The notes: a model not told the origin generated them from the letters alone. A DNA stretch of 64,000 nt from an uncultured Erythrobacter sp. (GCA_947499095.1 CANMMR010000001.1:496001-560000), one strand, 5' to 3'. Positions 17,560 to 26,187 are shown, counted from the first letter of the stretch. Translations and numbers: made by a program.

Positions 17560-19749
17560 TCAGGAAAGGGGTGGTAGGGTGCCGAGCCGGAGGGCGGCGG
17601 ATTTTGAGAAACTGCCCTGCTGCCGGACCCAGACTGCCGCGCCGCCGAACCGGTTCTGCAAGTCCATCGTGACGGTCGCGTCCAGGGCGAAGCCGGGCTG
17701 TTTCGAAGTGTAGATGCGATGCGGCGCGTCGACCGGGCCGATGCCGACCTCGTAACTTTCCTGCTGTTCGATCAGCGGGACTTCCGCATCGTCCAGCCAT
17801 GTCCACCCGCCACGCGCGCGGCGTGTCCAGCCGCAGGAAAGCGCGCCGTCTGCAAAGCGCAGCCAGCCATGGCAAGGGAACGGCGGGCGCCTGCTGCTGC
17901 CCGCGTTTTCGAGGTCCGCAAAGACAGGCGCAGCGTCGGCGAGGCCGATGGCAGCACAGCTGCCGGTGTCGGCCTTCACCAGCGCATTTTCCTCCAGCGG
18001 GAACAGCCGCTCGTCGAGTAGTGTAATAGGCGTTTCGGCGGGCTGGCCTAGGTCCGCATGGTTCTCGGTTGCTCCGCGACCTCGCAGCAAACCGGAGACG
18101 CGCCACAATCCGTCGCCGAGCGGTTCGACCCTTGCGAACTGGATGATTTCCGAACCGACCAGCAGCCGATTGGTGCCGCGCGCAATTGCCTCGGGTGTCG
18201 CCGATGCGAGACGCGCTTCTGTATTGTCCAGCTGCACGAGGGCACTGGCCCCTGGATCCAATCGAAAGGGCGACCCGGGCGGGAGAGCTTGCGCCAGCTT
18301 GCCGCTGATGGCGCGCCGCTGCGGAGCCTCTCCGACAGGCTCCAGCGCTGTCCCCTGTTGCGCGTAAAGTGCCGCACCCGACCATGGCCCGCTCGGCGCA
18401 CCGACGGCAGCAAACGCGCGCACGCGATCGGGCGATCCGATCCCGTCCCACGGCACTTCGAACACGCGCAGATGGCTCGGCTGCGGCGGCAGGTCGCGCG
18501 GATGCCAGCCCGAACCGGGGTCGGAAGGCAGCGATTCGCTCGGCAGGTCGAGCGAGCGGACGAGCTGCAACTCGATCCCTGCCTCGCGCCATTCCCACGA
18601 AGCGATGCGCCATTCGCCCGGCACGCCCGGGGTGCGCACCAGCGAACCTGGCTGAAGCGTCGGATCGAGTTCGGCCACCCGCCACGAAAGTGTTTCCTGT
18701 GCGATCGACTCTCGTGCCGCTGCATCGCGCAGCAGGCCGCGAGCGTTCTCGGCCGAGAGCACGCCGGGAAATTCGACTTGCTCTCGCCGCCCGGTGGGCG
18801 AGGCGCTTTCCGAGCGTTGGAGGCCCGGCTGGTAATCGCGCGCCGCGTCGTAATACCGCAGGGCCGAAAGTGCCGCGCCGCCAGCCGATCGTCGTGCCTG
18901 CGCGACACCGTCCTCGCGCCCGAAGTCGCCATCGCTCCACCGCGCGGCGGCAGGCAGTGTGGGGATGGTTTCGTCTGCGCGTATGGTCGGCAGAACCGCC
19001 ACTCCCGCGTCCGACAGTTTTGGCGCAAGAGGGTTGAAGCGATCGATCAGCGAGAGGACTTGCGCAACTGATCCTCCATCGTGAACGAAGCCTTCGAGCG
19101 CGGGCATGGGAGCCGCGCTGGCGGTTTCGGAGATGTCCTCCAACAGCGCCTCGACCAGCGAACTGCCCGAGCCCGCCAGCACCTCGAAGCTCAGCGCCGG
19201 AATGCGATTGCCGAAATCGGCCAGTTGCAAGTCTTCGAAGACTGCATAGGCGCAGCCACGATGGGCGGGGCATTCGGCCCCGAGAGCGGCTACCAGCAGC
19301 GGGTCGCAGTCCTGGTCTGCATGGCCCTTGTAGACCCGCAGAGTGCCGCCGGATTTCATGTCGCCTGCCGCGCCGCGCAGCAGATTACCGTCTGCCCAGA
19401 TCCGGCCGATGCCGTCGATCGGGCGGCTGGAGACCGCCACTGCGAACGAAACGCTATAGCTGTATTCGGTGGTCTTGGGTCTGCCCTTGCCGCCGCCCTG
19501 GGTTTCCGAACTTTCGACCAGGTCGGTCGCCCAGATGATCGTGCCCGGTGCGCGCACCCGCCCGTAATGGCGGGCGATCGGCTGTCCGTAGCTCGAGGTC
19601 GAGACTGCGAGTTCCTTGAGGCGTGGGCCTTCCAGCTTGGGGCTGCCGGCGATCGCCCCGTCGATCTGCCGACCGAGCAGCGCGCCGACCGCGCCGCCCA
19701 GCGGGCCGCCGATAAGCGTGCCGATGCCACCGATGATTAGCGTTGCCAT
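17560..19749 (-). CDS. GTA/phage tail tip protein (RcGTA gp15-like, lacking the TIM-barrel part)
   Basis: A 729-residue tail-tip or host-specificity protein. The N-terminus has a glycine-rich hydrophobic segment (GGIGTLIGGPLGGAVGALLG, residues 6-25), then GQPIARHYGRVRAPGTIIWA and TTEYSYSVSFAVAVSS, as in phage tail proteins of this type. The central part holds NRIPALSFEVLAG and a beta-rich C-terminal half. The RcGTA counterpart is much longer and contains a TIM-barrel; here that barrel is absent and a barrel-like region is found in the protein at 20994-23306. It follows the NlpC/P60 gene by 13 bases on the same transcript. Confidence 0.85.
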   Translation of the reverse strand: MATLIIGGIGTLIGGPLGGAVGALLGRQIDGAIAGSPKLEGPRLKELAVSTSSYGQPIARHYGRVRAPGTIIWATDLVESSETQGGGKGRPKTTEYSYSVSFAVAVSSRPIDGIGRIWADGNLLRGAAGDMKSGGTLRVYKGHADQDCDPLLVAALGAECPAHRGCAYAVFEDLQLADFGNRIPALSFEVLAGSGSSLVEALLEDISETASAAPMPALEGFVHDGGSVAQVLSLIDRFNPLAPKLSDAGVAVLPTIRADETIPTLPAAARWSDGDFGREDGVAQARRSAGGAALSALRYYDAARDYQPGLQRSESASPTGRREQVEFPGVLSAENARGLLRDAAARESIAQETLSWRVAELDPTLQPGSLVRTPGVPGEWRIASWEWREAGIELQLVRSLDLPSESLPSDPGSGWHPRDLPPQPSHLRVFEVPWDGIGSPDRVRAFAAVGAPSGPWSGAALYAQQGTALEPVGEAPQRRAISGKLAQALPPGSPFRLDPGASALVQLDNTEARLASATPEAIARGTNRLLVGSEIIQFARVEPLGDGLWRVSGLLRGRGATENHADLGQPAETPITLLDERLFPLEENALVKADTGSCAAIGLADAAPVFADLENAGSSRRPPFPCHGWLRFADGALSCGWTRRARGGWTWLDDAEVPLIEQQESYEVGIGPVDAPHRIYTSKQPGFALDATVTMDLQNRFGGAAVWVRQQGSFSKSAALRLGTLPPLS

Positions 19750-19762
19750 GATGTCTGTCCTG

Positions 19763-20185
19763 TCAGGAGGCGCGCAGGCGCCAGTGATGCCCGATCGGCC
19801 AGCCGAGCGGGCCGCGGTGGGCCGCGACGCGCCGCAGCCCGGCGTGGCCGTGCACGAAACGATCCGGGCCTAGCGCTATAAGGAGGTGGCTTTGGCCGGG
19901 ACCGGGAGCGACGAGAAGCAGATCGCCTCGCGCAGCTTTGACTGCGCCGACCTCGCTTACAGCTTCGAATCCATTGCTGTGAGCAAGCACAAGAAAGCGC
20001 GAGATGCTCGCATTCCGCAGACCATAGCCCTCGGGAATGCGCGGTACGTCGCCACCGGCCTCCAGCGCGCAGGCGACAAGGCCTACGCAATCCAGCCCAT
20101 GCTGCGGGCTGCGCCCATGAAGCGCGAAGGGGGTTCCGATGAGCTCCTCCGCCGCGTCGGCGAAGGCGTCGGCGCGGTCAGTCAT
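19763..20185 (-). CDS. NlpC/P60 cell-wall peptidase (RcGTA gp14-like)
   Basis: A 140-residue phage-type peptidase predicted to cut peptidoglycan peptides as the tail penetrates the cell wall. The catalytic cysteine is in HGLDCVGLVACAL (residue about 32), and the catalytic histidine is likely in GQSHLLIALG (about residue 98), with a further His in VHGHAG. The start overlaps the stop of the DUF2163 hub gene as ATGA, so the two are translationally coupled. Confidence 0.9.
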   Translation of the reverse strand: MTDRADAFADAAEELIGTPFALHGRSPQHGLDCVGLVACALEAGGDVPRIPEGYGLRNASISRFLVLAHSNGFEAVSEVGAVKAARGDLLLVAPGPGQSHLLIALGPDRFVHGHAGLRRVAAHRGPLGWPIGHHWRLRAS

Positions 20186-20997
20186 CGCGGTTGCGGGTAT
20201 TGGGCGAGCAGATCGTTGCCCGGGAGAAAAGGTTCGCCCCGGAAATTGGCGGCGTTGTCGAAGCGCGCGGAGCAGGTCGCGATGGTGCGATCGCAGCCCT
20301 CGCGAATGCGAACGCGCAGGCCGATGGCGGTGCTTGGATCGAGCGGGCGGTCGAGCGTGATGCCATCGGCCGACGCTGCGATGATCCGCATCGTCACGCC
20401 GGTCTGCGGCCCTTCCATCGTGCGGAGTTCGCCAAACGCGTAGGCCCGATGATCAGCGATATCGAGCGTCAGGCGATTCCGACCTGGATCGACGACCTGG
20501 ACATGGACCTCCTGCTCGAACGCGATGGGCGAAAGCGCGCAGCCGGGTCCGCAAAACCGCGCGCGGCAGGTGGGGCTTGAAACCGGCACCGGATCGACAT
20601 CCAGATCGGCCTTGGCTGAGCGCAGCTGCGCACTGAACCCTCCTGACTCCTGTACGATGGATCCGATCGAGCCGCCATAGAGCTGCGCGCGTTCCAGCGT
20701 CTCCCAATCCACAATCCCGCTGACCACACGCGCCTCGTCGAACAGGCCGGCGGCAAGATCCTCTGCCCGGATGCTGTCGTGGGTGAGCGCCCCCTCGACC
20801 TCGCTCTCGTCGTCCTCGAAGCCGATGCTGCGGCGCACGGCACTGGGCAGCATGCCGGGGGCAGCGCGGTGCAGCAGGCCGTCGAACCACAAGTCGCGGT
20901 TGTGCGTGGTGAAGCCGAGCGCGACCCCGTCTGTGCGATAGACCCGCCACCAGGCCGCCGCCGTATCGAGATCGCCGGCGAAAAAGACCCTGCTCAT
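20182..20997 (-). CDS. DUF2163 tail hub protein (RcGTA gp13-like)
   Basis: A 271-residue baseplate hub protein. The N-terminal two thirds fit DUF2163 (WRVYRTDGVALGFTTHNRDL near the start, then DSIRAEDLAAGLFDEA). The C-terminal third fits the BR0599-type phage domain, with a cysteine cluster PTCRARFCGPGCALS (three Cys) and a later CDRTIATCSARF. Several cysteines so arranged could hold a metal or Fe-S cluster, as I recall being described for the RcGTA hub. The gene overlaps both neighbours by 4 bases (ATGA), part of a coupled chain. Confidence 0.9.
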   Translation of the reverse strand: MSRVFFAGDLDTAAAWWRVYRTDGVALGFTTHNRDLWFDGLLHRAAPGMLPSAVRRSIGFEDDESEVEGALTHDSIRAEDLAAGLFDEARVVSGIVDWETLERAQLYGGSIGSIVQESGGFSAQLRSAKADLDVDPVPVSSPTCRARFCGPGCALSPIAFEQEVHVQVVDPGRNRLTLDIADHRAYAFGELRTMEGPQTGVTMRIIAASADGITLDRPLDPSTAIGLRVRIREGCDRTIATCSARFDNAANFRGEPFLPGNDLLAQYPQPR

Positions 20998-23306
20998 GCG
21001 TCCTCGCGGATTTCGATCAGGGGCACGGATGGTGCTTCGCCCGCTGCAAAAGCAGCGCCGCTCACATCAAGGCGATCTTCGGCGAAGCGTACGGGCACGT
21101 CGAATTCGAATCCTGCGCGCAATTCCGCGCCGTCGGGCGGGGCAGTGTCGAAGCGGATCCAGCCCTTGCTTTCGTGCGCCCATGCGCTCGTCTCGGCGCC
21201 GTCCACACTGATGCGGATCGTCGCCTCGCGCGGACGCGTGATGGTGCGCCGCTGCTCGTCGTAGAGCTTGGCCAGCTGGAACCGCGTGGTCGCGCCATCG
21301 CCGGTGCCGAGCGGCTGGTCCGCTGCGCCCGGCACGTCGGTCATGCCGCTGGAGCTGTAGTCGTAGGGGTCGCGGAAGCGAAAGCCGCGCGCAGGGCCGT
21401 GCCGGGCGCGGAAGAAGGCGAGCAGAGAGGCCAGCTCCTTTTCCGAGCGGACGCCCGGCCCGACATCGTAGCGGAGTCGCGCGTCGGACCACAGGGCATT
21501 GCGCCGCTCGTGGCCCGATGCCGTCACTGCGACTGTGGTGGAGAATTCGGGGCTGACCGTTGCATCGCGGCCCAGCGCGAGCGGGTAGGCGACATCGTCG
21601 AAAGGTTGCACATCGTCCTCCATTGTAGGCAGTCTGGTGTATCCGTCGCGCGCGACCTGCGGCAGCGCCCATATGAAGCGCTGCGAAATGCCGCGCTCCC
21701 GCGCCTCGTCGAGCGCGCGGTCGATGATCGGCCAGTAGCTTTCCGCATTCTCGGGCAGCAGGACGAAGCCGGACATGTAATCGGTGGCCTCCACCGGATA
21801 GCCGAGATGCTCATCGACGAAGGCGTAAGCATCGCGCCGCGCGCCCTCATGGCCGTCGGTCAGCCAGTCGTAATCCTCCAGCTGCAGCCGGTCGAAGGCG
21901 GGCCAGGCCCAGCCGACGGGCATGTTCGCCCGCCACGCTTCCGGGCTGCGCGGATCGAGCACGGTTGGAGTAAAGGTGAGAAGCAGGATTTCCGCCGGGC
22001 CGCTGGCGACCGAGCGCACGTGCTCGCCCAGCGCCTGCGTCGATTCCGACAGCAGGCGTCCGGCATGGTCGAGCAATGCTTTCTGGTCGGCGTCGAGCGG
22101 CTGCCACAAGCTCTCGATTATCGGGGGGTCGCCGCCATAAGCCGCCACGGCCTCCGCATCGTAGATGCACGGCGCGCCGGTGTCAGGGAGGGTCCACCAC
22201 CACGGCTCGCCGATCTGGAACAGCACCTCGCACCCGGCTTCTTCCAGCAATGTCACGAAATTCGCCGCGACGGCCTTGAGGAAGTCCATGGGTTCGGCGC
22301 TCGCTGGCGAGAGCAGGGCGGAAGGCGGGTCCCATCCCGTGCGCCCCTTGGTCCCGTCATGCGCGACCTGCTGCCACGGAGTAAAACAGTGTGCGGCGAA
22401 CAATTCGTAGGATAGCGACGCGATCGGGGCGAGATTCGCTGCATGCGCCCGCGCGAAATAGTCCGCGTGCCAGCGCCAGGTCGGCCCGTTGAGCGATCCG
22501 TCTTTGGCCACGCGGAGATACTTTCCGCCGTAAAGCCACAGCCGGTAATAGTGGCTCATCCCGACATAATGGACCACGCGCCCGCGATAACCGAGGCCGA
22601 TGATCGAGCGCACCAGCCGCGCCGGGGTCTGGTTGAAGCTGTCGTCGTATGCGGTCGCCATCTGCTCGCCGTGCGGGGGCAGCAGCACGTCGCCGATCGC
22701 CAGCATCGCGCGTTCGCCCTGGCAATCGATGTCGATGATCTCGGCCCAACCGTCGACGCGCGCGGGCAAGAGCGCACTGCTGCCCTCGACATAGCCCTGC
22801 GGTACGAGGCTGATGAACATGCGGTCGACATCGCCGGGATGGATCCGCTCGCCGGGCAGGCCGTACCCGGATTCGAGCTCCGAGAAGCGCAGTTCGATCC
22901 GCGCATCGGTCGGCGTGCCGCTAGCATAGTTCCACAGCCGGACATACCAGCTGCGCGGATTGCCCGTGGCATCGCGGCCCTCGATGGTCAGCGTCGGTCC
23001 GTGCGGCACGTCGAGCGGCAATATGCCGTCGCTGCGCCAGCGGAACCGCAGCACGCAATGCGAATAGTCGCGACGGGTCTCGTAGGCGAGCAGCGGATGG
23101 TCGAGCGTGTCCTCGCTGTCCCAGATCAGTCCGGCAAGCTCGCCCTTGTGATGAAACTCGCAGTCGATGCGCATCGCGTCATGCGAAGTGCTGACCACGC
23201 TGGCCATCATCGGGCGCGGAAAATTGACGGTCCAGAAGCGCGGGTCGAAGCGTGTGATCCAGTCACTATGCTGTCCGTGGCGCTGACGAGCGAGCCAGAA
23301 TGGCAT
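20994..23306 (-). CDS. TIM-barrel-like tail protein fused to C-terminal DUF2460 (RcGTA gp12-position)
   Basis: A 770-residue protein in the place of the about 200-residue RcGTA gp12. The C-terminal about 200 residues are recognisable DUF2460: ARGFRFRDPYDYSSSG, then GDGATTRFQLAKLY and EATIRISVDG. The N-terminal 550 residues contain a beta-sandwich-like start (MPFWLARQRHGQHSDWITRF) and a region with glycoside-hydrolase flavour: FARAHAANLAPIASLSYELF, FQIGEPWWWTLPDTG and LLLTFTPTVLDPRSP. It may correspond to TIM-barrel tail-sheath-like phage proteins (inference). The Glu in GEPWWW is a candidate catalytic residue. The stop overlaps the hub gene start; upstream is repeat copy A. Confidence 0.85.
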   Translation of the reverse strand: MPFWLARQRHGQHSDWITRFDPRFWTVNFPRPMMASVVSTSHDAMRIDCEFHHKGELAGLIWDSEDTLDHPLLAYETRRDYSHCVLRFRWRSDGILPLDVPHGPTLTIEGRDATGNPRSWYVRLWNYASGTPTDARIELRFSELESGYGLPGERIHPGDVDRMFISLVPQGYVEGSSALLPARVDGWAEIIDIDCQGERAMLAIGDVLLPPHGEQMATAYDDSFNQTPARLVRSIIGLGYRGRVVHYVGMSHYYRLWLYGGKYLRVAKDGSLNGPTWRWHADYFARAHAANLAPIASLSYELFAAHCFTPWQQVAHDGTKGRTGWDPPSALLSPASAEPMDFLKAVAANFVTLLEEAGCEVLFQIGEPWWWTLPDTGAPCIYDAEAVAAYGGDPPIIESLWQPLDADQKALLDHAGRLLSESTQALGEHVRSVASGPAEILLLTFTPTVLDPRSPEAWRANMPVGWAWPAFDRLQLEDYDWLTDGHEGARRDAYAFVDEHLGYPVEATDYMSGFVLLPENAESYWPIIDRALDEARERGISQRFIWALPQVARDGYTRLPTMEDDVQPFDDVAYPLALGRDATVSPEFSTTVAVTASGHERRNALWSDARLRYDVGPGVRSEKELASLLAFFRARHGPARGFRFRDPYDYSSSGMTDVPGAADQPLGTGDGATTRFQLAKLYDEQRRTITRPREATIRISVDGAETSAWAHESKGWIRFDTAPPDGAELRAGFEFDVPVRFAEDRLDVSGAAFAAGEAPSVPLIEIREDA

Positions 23307-23324
23307 AAGATTTCCTTTTTGTTG

Positions 23325-23568
23325 GCCTCAAGCGCCGGCGGCTGCATCCGCAGCCTTGGCTATCCTCGCTCATGCGACCTGCGGTCGCGTCGCTGCGGGC
23401 GGCCGGTCGGCCTTGCCTCGCCTACGGCTCGGTGGTCTGGGAGGGGTAAGGCAAGCGCTGGATCTGGGCCGGTGGAGGCTCGGCAAGGGCGACCGCCCGC
23501 CCGCAGCGGGTGCAGCTTGCTGCACGCATAGCGAGGACGCGCCCGCGGATGCGGGTGCGCAAAACAAA
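23325..23568 (+). repeat. Dispersed hairpin-rich repeat, copy A
   Basis: About 244 bases between the tape-measure gene and the TIM-barrel/DUF2460 gene. It begins GCCTCAAGCGCCGGCGGCTG and ends CGCGGATGCGGGTGCGCAAA. It contains hairpins GCGACC-TGC-GGTCGC (23374-23388) and TGCAGC-TT-GCTGCA (23511-23524), plus a third at GCGCCCGC/GCGGGTGC. Full-length related copies lie at 26188-26430 and, inverted, at 27681-27989; a partial copy is at 33186-33273. Confidence 0.9.
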
Positions 23569-23582
23569 GACTCCGCTTGAGG

Positions 23583-24149
23583 CTAAACAGATAACGCCCG
23601 CCGTACCGCCGCCGCCACCTGGCGCGAGCTGCGCTGCATGGCGACTGGCGCGCTGGTGCCGCGGGGGGACGAGAGGTTGATGGCGACGCGCACATCCGTG
23701 CTTTTCACGCCATTGCCGGTGTTCGGTTCCACGCGGCCTGCGCTGGTGGGCACGAACAGTTCGGGCCCGCGCTCGCCGACGAGGTAGGGCTTGTCGGGGC
23801 CGACGAGGCCGCCGGTCGCGCGGCCGGGGAGGCCGAACAGAGCGCCGAGTGCGTCCTGGAACAGACCGCCGAGGCCGCCCTTGCCACCGAACAGCGAGTC
23901 CAGCCCCAATTGCAGCGCCTGCGCGGCGATCTGGTCGAGCGCAGCGGTGGCCGTGCGCTTCAGATCGTTGAAGCCGAGGCTGCCCTTGCGGATCGCACTC
24001 AGCAGTCCGCGTTCGATCACCGTCCCGGCTTTTTCGAAGCCGTCCATCAGCGTCCCGTCGAAGGTCCCGCGCATCTGTTGCATGTCGGCGGCGAAGGCCT
24101 GCGTATCGGCCCGCACCGAGACGATCAGCTCGTCGATATCCTCATCCAT
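23583..24149 (-). CDS. Phage tail tape measure protein (RcGTA gp11-like)
   Basis: A 188-residue protein that probably sets tail length. It starts MDEDIDELIVSVRADTQAFA with a helical N-terminus, followed by a short glycine/hydrophobic stretch (FGGKGGLGGLFQDALGALFG). The C-terminal GERGPELFVPTSAGRVEPN is the typical tail of GTA and lambdoid tape-measure proteins. It is short for a phage tape measure but suits the short GTA tail. The start overlaps the upstream chaperone gene by 8 bases; the stop abuts repeat copy A. Confidence 0.9.
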   Translation of the reverse strand: MDEDIDELIVSVRADTQAFAADMQQMRGTFDGTLMDGFEKAGTVIERGLLSAIRKGSLGFNDLKRTATAALDQIAAQALQLGLDSLFGGKGGLGGLFQDALGALFGLPGRATGGLVGPDKPYLVGERGPELFVPTSAGRVEPNTGNGVKSTDVRVAINLSSPRGTSAPVAMQRSSRQVAAAVRRALSV

Positions 24150-24336
24150 GGTGGTCCCTTTCGATCATACGCGCGATCTGGTCGCGGCTGGGTGGGGTCG
24201 TGCGATCTCGTGGCAATGCGAGGCTGGCGAGCAGCTCCGCCGGGGTCGCGTTCCAGAAGGTGTCGGGCGTCCAGCTTAGCGCGCTCGCGGCCAGCCCTGC
24301 ACAGCGCAGCGCCATGTCCGCGAAGCGCTCGCTCAT
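24142..24336 (-). CDS. Phage tail assembly chaperone (RcGTA gp10.1-like)
   Basis: A 64-residue protein (MSERFADMALRCAGLAASAL, then WTPDTFWNATPAELLASLAL). The pattern W.P..FW..TP.EL is the hallmark of the small chaperone encoded between gp10 and gp11 in RcGTA-type clusters. The start at 24336 overlaps the gp10 stop as ATGA and the 3' end overlaps the tape-measure gene by 8 bases, so it is translationally coupled on both sides. Confidence 0.9.
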   Translation of the reverse strand: MSERFADMALRCAGLAASALSWTPDTFWNATPAELLASLALPRDRTTPPSRDQIARMIERDHHG

Positions 24337-24671
24337 CCCGAGCCTTTCAGGATTTCGCCGAGCAGCACGCGCAGCGGCTTGGCGCTGGCGGCGAGGCCCT
24401 GCGCCATGACCGCCTCGCCCACCGCTTCGCGCCCGATGCGTTCGCGATCCGCAAGGCAATGCCAGAACAGCGCGACGATCTCGGCGAGGCGCAGCTTCCC
24501 CTCGCCCGCCCGCTCGACCAGCGCAAACAAAGGGCCGAGTTCTTCCTCGGCGCGCACCAGCGCATCGAAGCTGGGGCGAAGAAGGTGCGACCGGCCTGCA
24601 ATGAGCAGCGTCGCTTCGCCGCGAGTCCTGTTTGCGCTACCGCCTTCGGCTACTTGAGCGACATTGCTCAT
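24333..24671 (-). CDS. Gene transfer agent family tail chaperone (RcGTA gp10-like)
   Basis: A 112-residue protein with NRTRGEATLLIAGRSHLLRP and SFDALVRAEEELGPLFALVE, the signature of the GTA family of tail-assembly chaperones (Phage_TAC type). It is mostly helical with no membrane segment. It overlaps the major tail protein gene upstream and gp10.1 downstream, each by 4 bases. Presence of this family is one of the stronger signs that the cluster is GTA-type and not a random prophage. Confidence 0.92.
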   Translation of the reverse strand: MSNVAQVAEGGSANRTRGEATLLIAGRSHLLRPSFDALVRAEEELGPLFALVERAGEGKLRLAEIVALFWHCLADRERIGREAVGEAVMAQGLAASAKPLRVLLGEILKGSG

Positions 24672-25075
24672 ACCGGCACCACCTGGCCCGAACTTTCGAG
24701 CTGCACCGAATATGTCCGCTCGCCGTTGAAATCTCCCGCGTAGTCGAGCCGCTGGACGAGGAACTGGCCGCGCATCTTCGCGCCGTCCTCGAACGACAGC
24801 TCATAGGCATCGAGCGTTCCGGCAAGCGCATTGGCGCGCACCCGGTCCTCGGCATCGGAGCCGAGGAAAATCCCGCTCGCCGAGACCGAGACCGAGCGTG
24901 TGCCTGCACCCGACAGCAGCTCGCGCCAGCCGCCCGATTCCTTGGTGGTGACGACGACGGTATCGCCATTGATCGACATCTGCGTGGTGCGCAGGCCGGC
25001 GACGGTTTCGTAGGTCTGTGGCGATCCGCCGTCCCCGATCTTGAGGAGGAAGGCGGCGCCTTTCTGGGCTGTCAT
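24668..25075 (-). CDS. Phage major tail protein (RcGTA gp9-like, TP901-1 family)
   Basis: A 135-residue tail-tube subunit. It opens TAQKGAAFLLKIGDGGSPQT, followed by VAGLRTTQMSINGDTVVVTT and a C-terminal FNGERTYSVQLESSGQVV. This fits the TP901-1-like major tail protein family that stacks into the tail tube. The stop overlaps the gp10 start by 4 bases; upstream, 6 bases separate it from the DUF3168 gene. Confidence 0.92.
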   Translation of the reverse strand: MTAQKGAAFLLKIGDGGSPQTYETVAGLRTTQMSINGDTVVVTTKESGGWRELLSGAGTRSVSVSASGIFLGSDAEDRVRANALAGTLDAYELSFEDGAKMRGQFLVQRLDYAGDFNGERTYSVQLESSGQVVPV

Positions 25076-25081
25076 GGCGAA

Positions 25082-25489
25082 TTACTCCGTTGCGAAAATG
25101 AGGAAGCGGTATTCGAGCAGCACCGCGCGGGCGCGGCGGGCGCGGCGTTCGACGCGGCTGCGCAGGAATTGCGTGGTCGCCACGCGAAAGCCGGCCTGGC
25201 CGGGGGCGAGCGTGGCAATGCGATGTTCGATCTGCGCCGCAATGGCGTCGGTTGCGGCCGGATCGTCGGTCCGGTCGATCAATTCGAAGGCGATCCGGAC
25301 CTCGCGGCCCGCACCGGTCTTGTGGCTGCGATCCGCCGCCGCCGAAGCGACGATGGCGAGCGAAGGCGGGCTGGCGGCGACCGGCCCTTCCTCCTCGACG
25401 GCATTGAGCATTCCGGCGAGCGTGCTGTCGGCGCGCAGCCAGTCGACCAGCGCGCGGCGCAGGGCGCTTTCCATCATGAGGATGCTCAT
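25082..25489 (-). CDS. DUF3168 tail terminator protein (RcGTA gp8-like)
   Basis: A 135-residue protein (MSILMMESALRRALVDWLRA, then KTGAGREVRIAFELIDRTDD) that fits DUF3168. Proteins of this family close the top of the tail tube and join it to the head. The start at 25489 is fixed by the ATGA overlap with the small gene upstream; readings beginning further upstream would lose this coupling. Confidence 0.9.
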   Translation of the reverse strand: MSILMMESALRRALVDWLRADSTLAGMLNAVEEEGPVAASPPSLAIVASAAADRSHKTGAGREVRIAFELIDRTDDPAATDAIAAQIEHRIATLAPGQAGFRVATTQFLRSRVERRARRARAVLLEYRFLIFATE

Positions 25490-25632
25490 TCGGGCCTCCG
25501 GGTGAAGTCGGGCCACAGCAGGCGCGGCTGGCGCCAGCGGGCGGGATCGCTGCGGTGTCGCAGTTCGGCGCGCGCCTGTGCGATGCGCGCCGCGCGGCGG
25601 GTGAGGGCGCGGGTCATGTCGGCGAAGCTCAC
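25486..25632 (-). CDS. Miniature gene at the RcGTA gp7 (head closure) position
   Basis: A 48-residue basic protein starting with GTG at 25632. The start overlaps the connector stop (GTGA) and its own stop overlaps the DUF3168 start (ATGA), so its frame is fixed from both sides. The C-terminus RWRQPRLLWPDFTRRPE is rich in Arg, Trp and Pro. RcGTA gp7 is roughly twice as long, so this is either a reduced head-closure protein or an unrelated small protein in its place. An internal ATG at 25617 is possible but loses the overlap. Confidence 0.65.
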   Translation of the reverse strand: MSFADMTRALTRRAARIAQARAELRHRSDPARWRQPRLLWPDFTRRPE

Positions 25633-26165
25633 AGCTTCATCCTGCGCCACGGCCTCCAGAGCGCCGCCACGGCGCTGGGCAGAGCAGTATCGCCGCCCTG
25701 GTCGCGCTCGCGGTAGGCATGGGCGGCGAAGCGGACGATGCCATGGCGCAGGCCGGAATCGAGCGCGGCCCAGTCCTCGGCGAGACCGGCCGTGTAACTG
25801 ACGTCGAGAGAATGTTCGGCGATGCTTCCGGTGATCCGGATGCGCGTGGTATCCGCCTCGCTGCCGATCTCGAACTCGGACGGATCGAGCAGCCGCGATG
25901 TACCGCCCGAGCCGACGGCTTCGACCGTTCCGATGCCGATGAAGGGCCGCGTATGCAGTGCTTGCCATTCGCGCGAGGCAGGCAAACGCTCGCGCACGGT
26001 CATCTTGAGCGGGGCAAGCCCGGTGAAATGTTCGCACATCGTCCCCGCAGCATCGAGCAGGGTTGCAAGAACGGCATCGTCCCGCGCCCCCCCGATTGCC
26101 AGCCAGGTCTTGAGTTCGGCAAGCGGGAGCTGGGTGAACTCGGCCTGCGTCACGATTTGGCGCAT
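25629..26165 (-). CDS. Head-tail connector protein (RcGTA gp6-like)
   Basis: A 178-residue connector. MRQIVTQAEFTQLPLAELKT and DDAVLATLLDAAGTMCEHFTG match the phage gp6-like connector family. The later LDVSYTAGLAEDWAALDSGLRHGIVRFAAHAYRERD (quoted in parts: VSYTAGLAEDW and HGIVRFAAHAYRE) is its usual C-terminal helix pair. The start at 26165 follows AAAGGACA; it is the first gene of the coupled tail chain after repeat copy B. Confidence 0.92.
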   Translation of the reverse strand: MRQIVTQAEFTQLPLAELKTWLAIGGARDDAVLATLLDAAGTMCEHFTGLAPLKMTVRERLPASREWQALHTRPFIGIGTVEAVGSGGTSRLLDPSEFEIGSEADTTRIRITGSIAEHSLDVSYTAGLAEDWAALDSGLRHGIVRFAAHAYRERDQGGDTALPSAVAALWRPWRRMKL

Positions 26166-26187
26166 GGAATTGGTGTCCTTTGTTTGG

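Noticed and set aside
15551-17713. A 720-codon plus-strand frame opposite the OmpA porin
   Set aside because: Its Arg-rich run is the complement of the polyproline codons, and the minus strand carries a signal peptide, barrel and OmpA domain.
23360-23695. Ala/Arg/Pro-rich reading frames across the repeat copies (also at 26180-26452, 27597-28658 and 33077-33274)
   Set aside because: The frames change between copies, lack ribosome sites and arise from GC-rich hairpin DNA; the conserved unit is the hairpin, not a protein.
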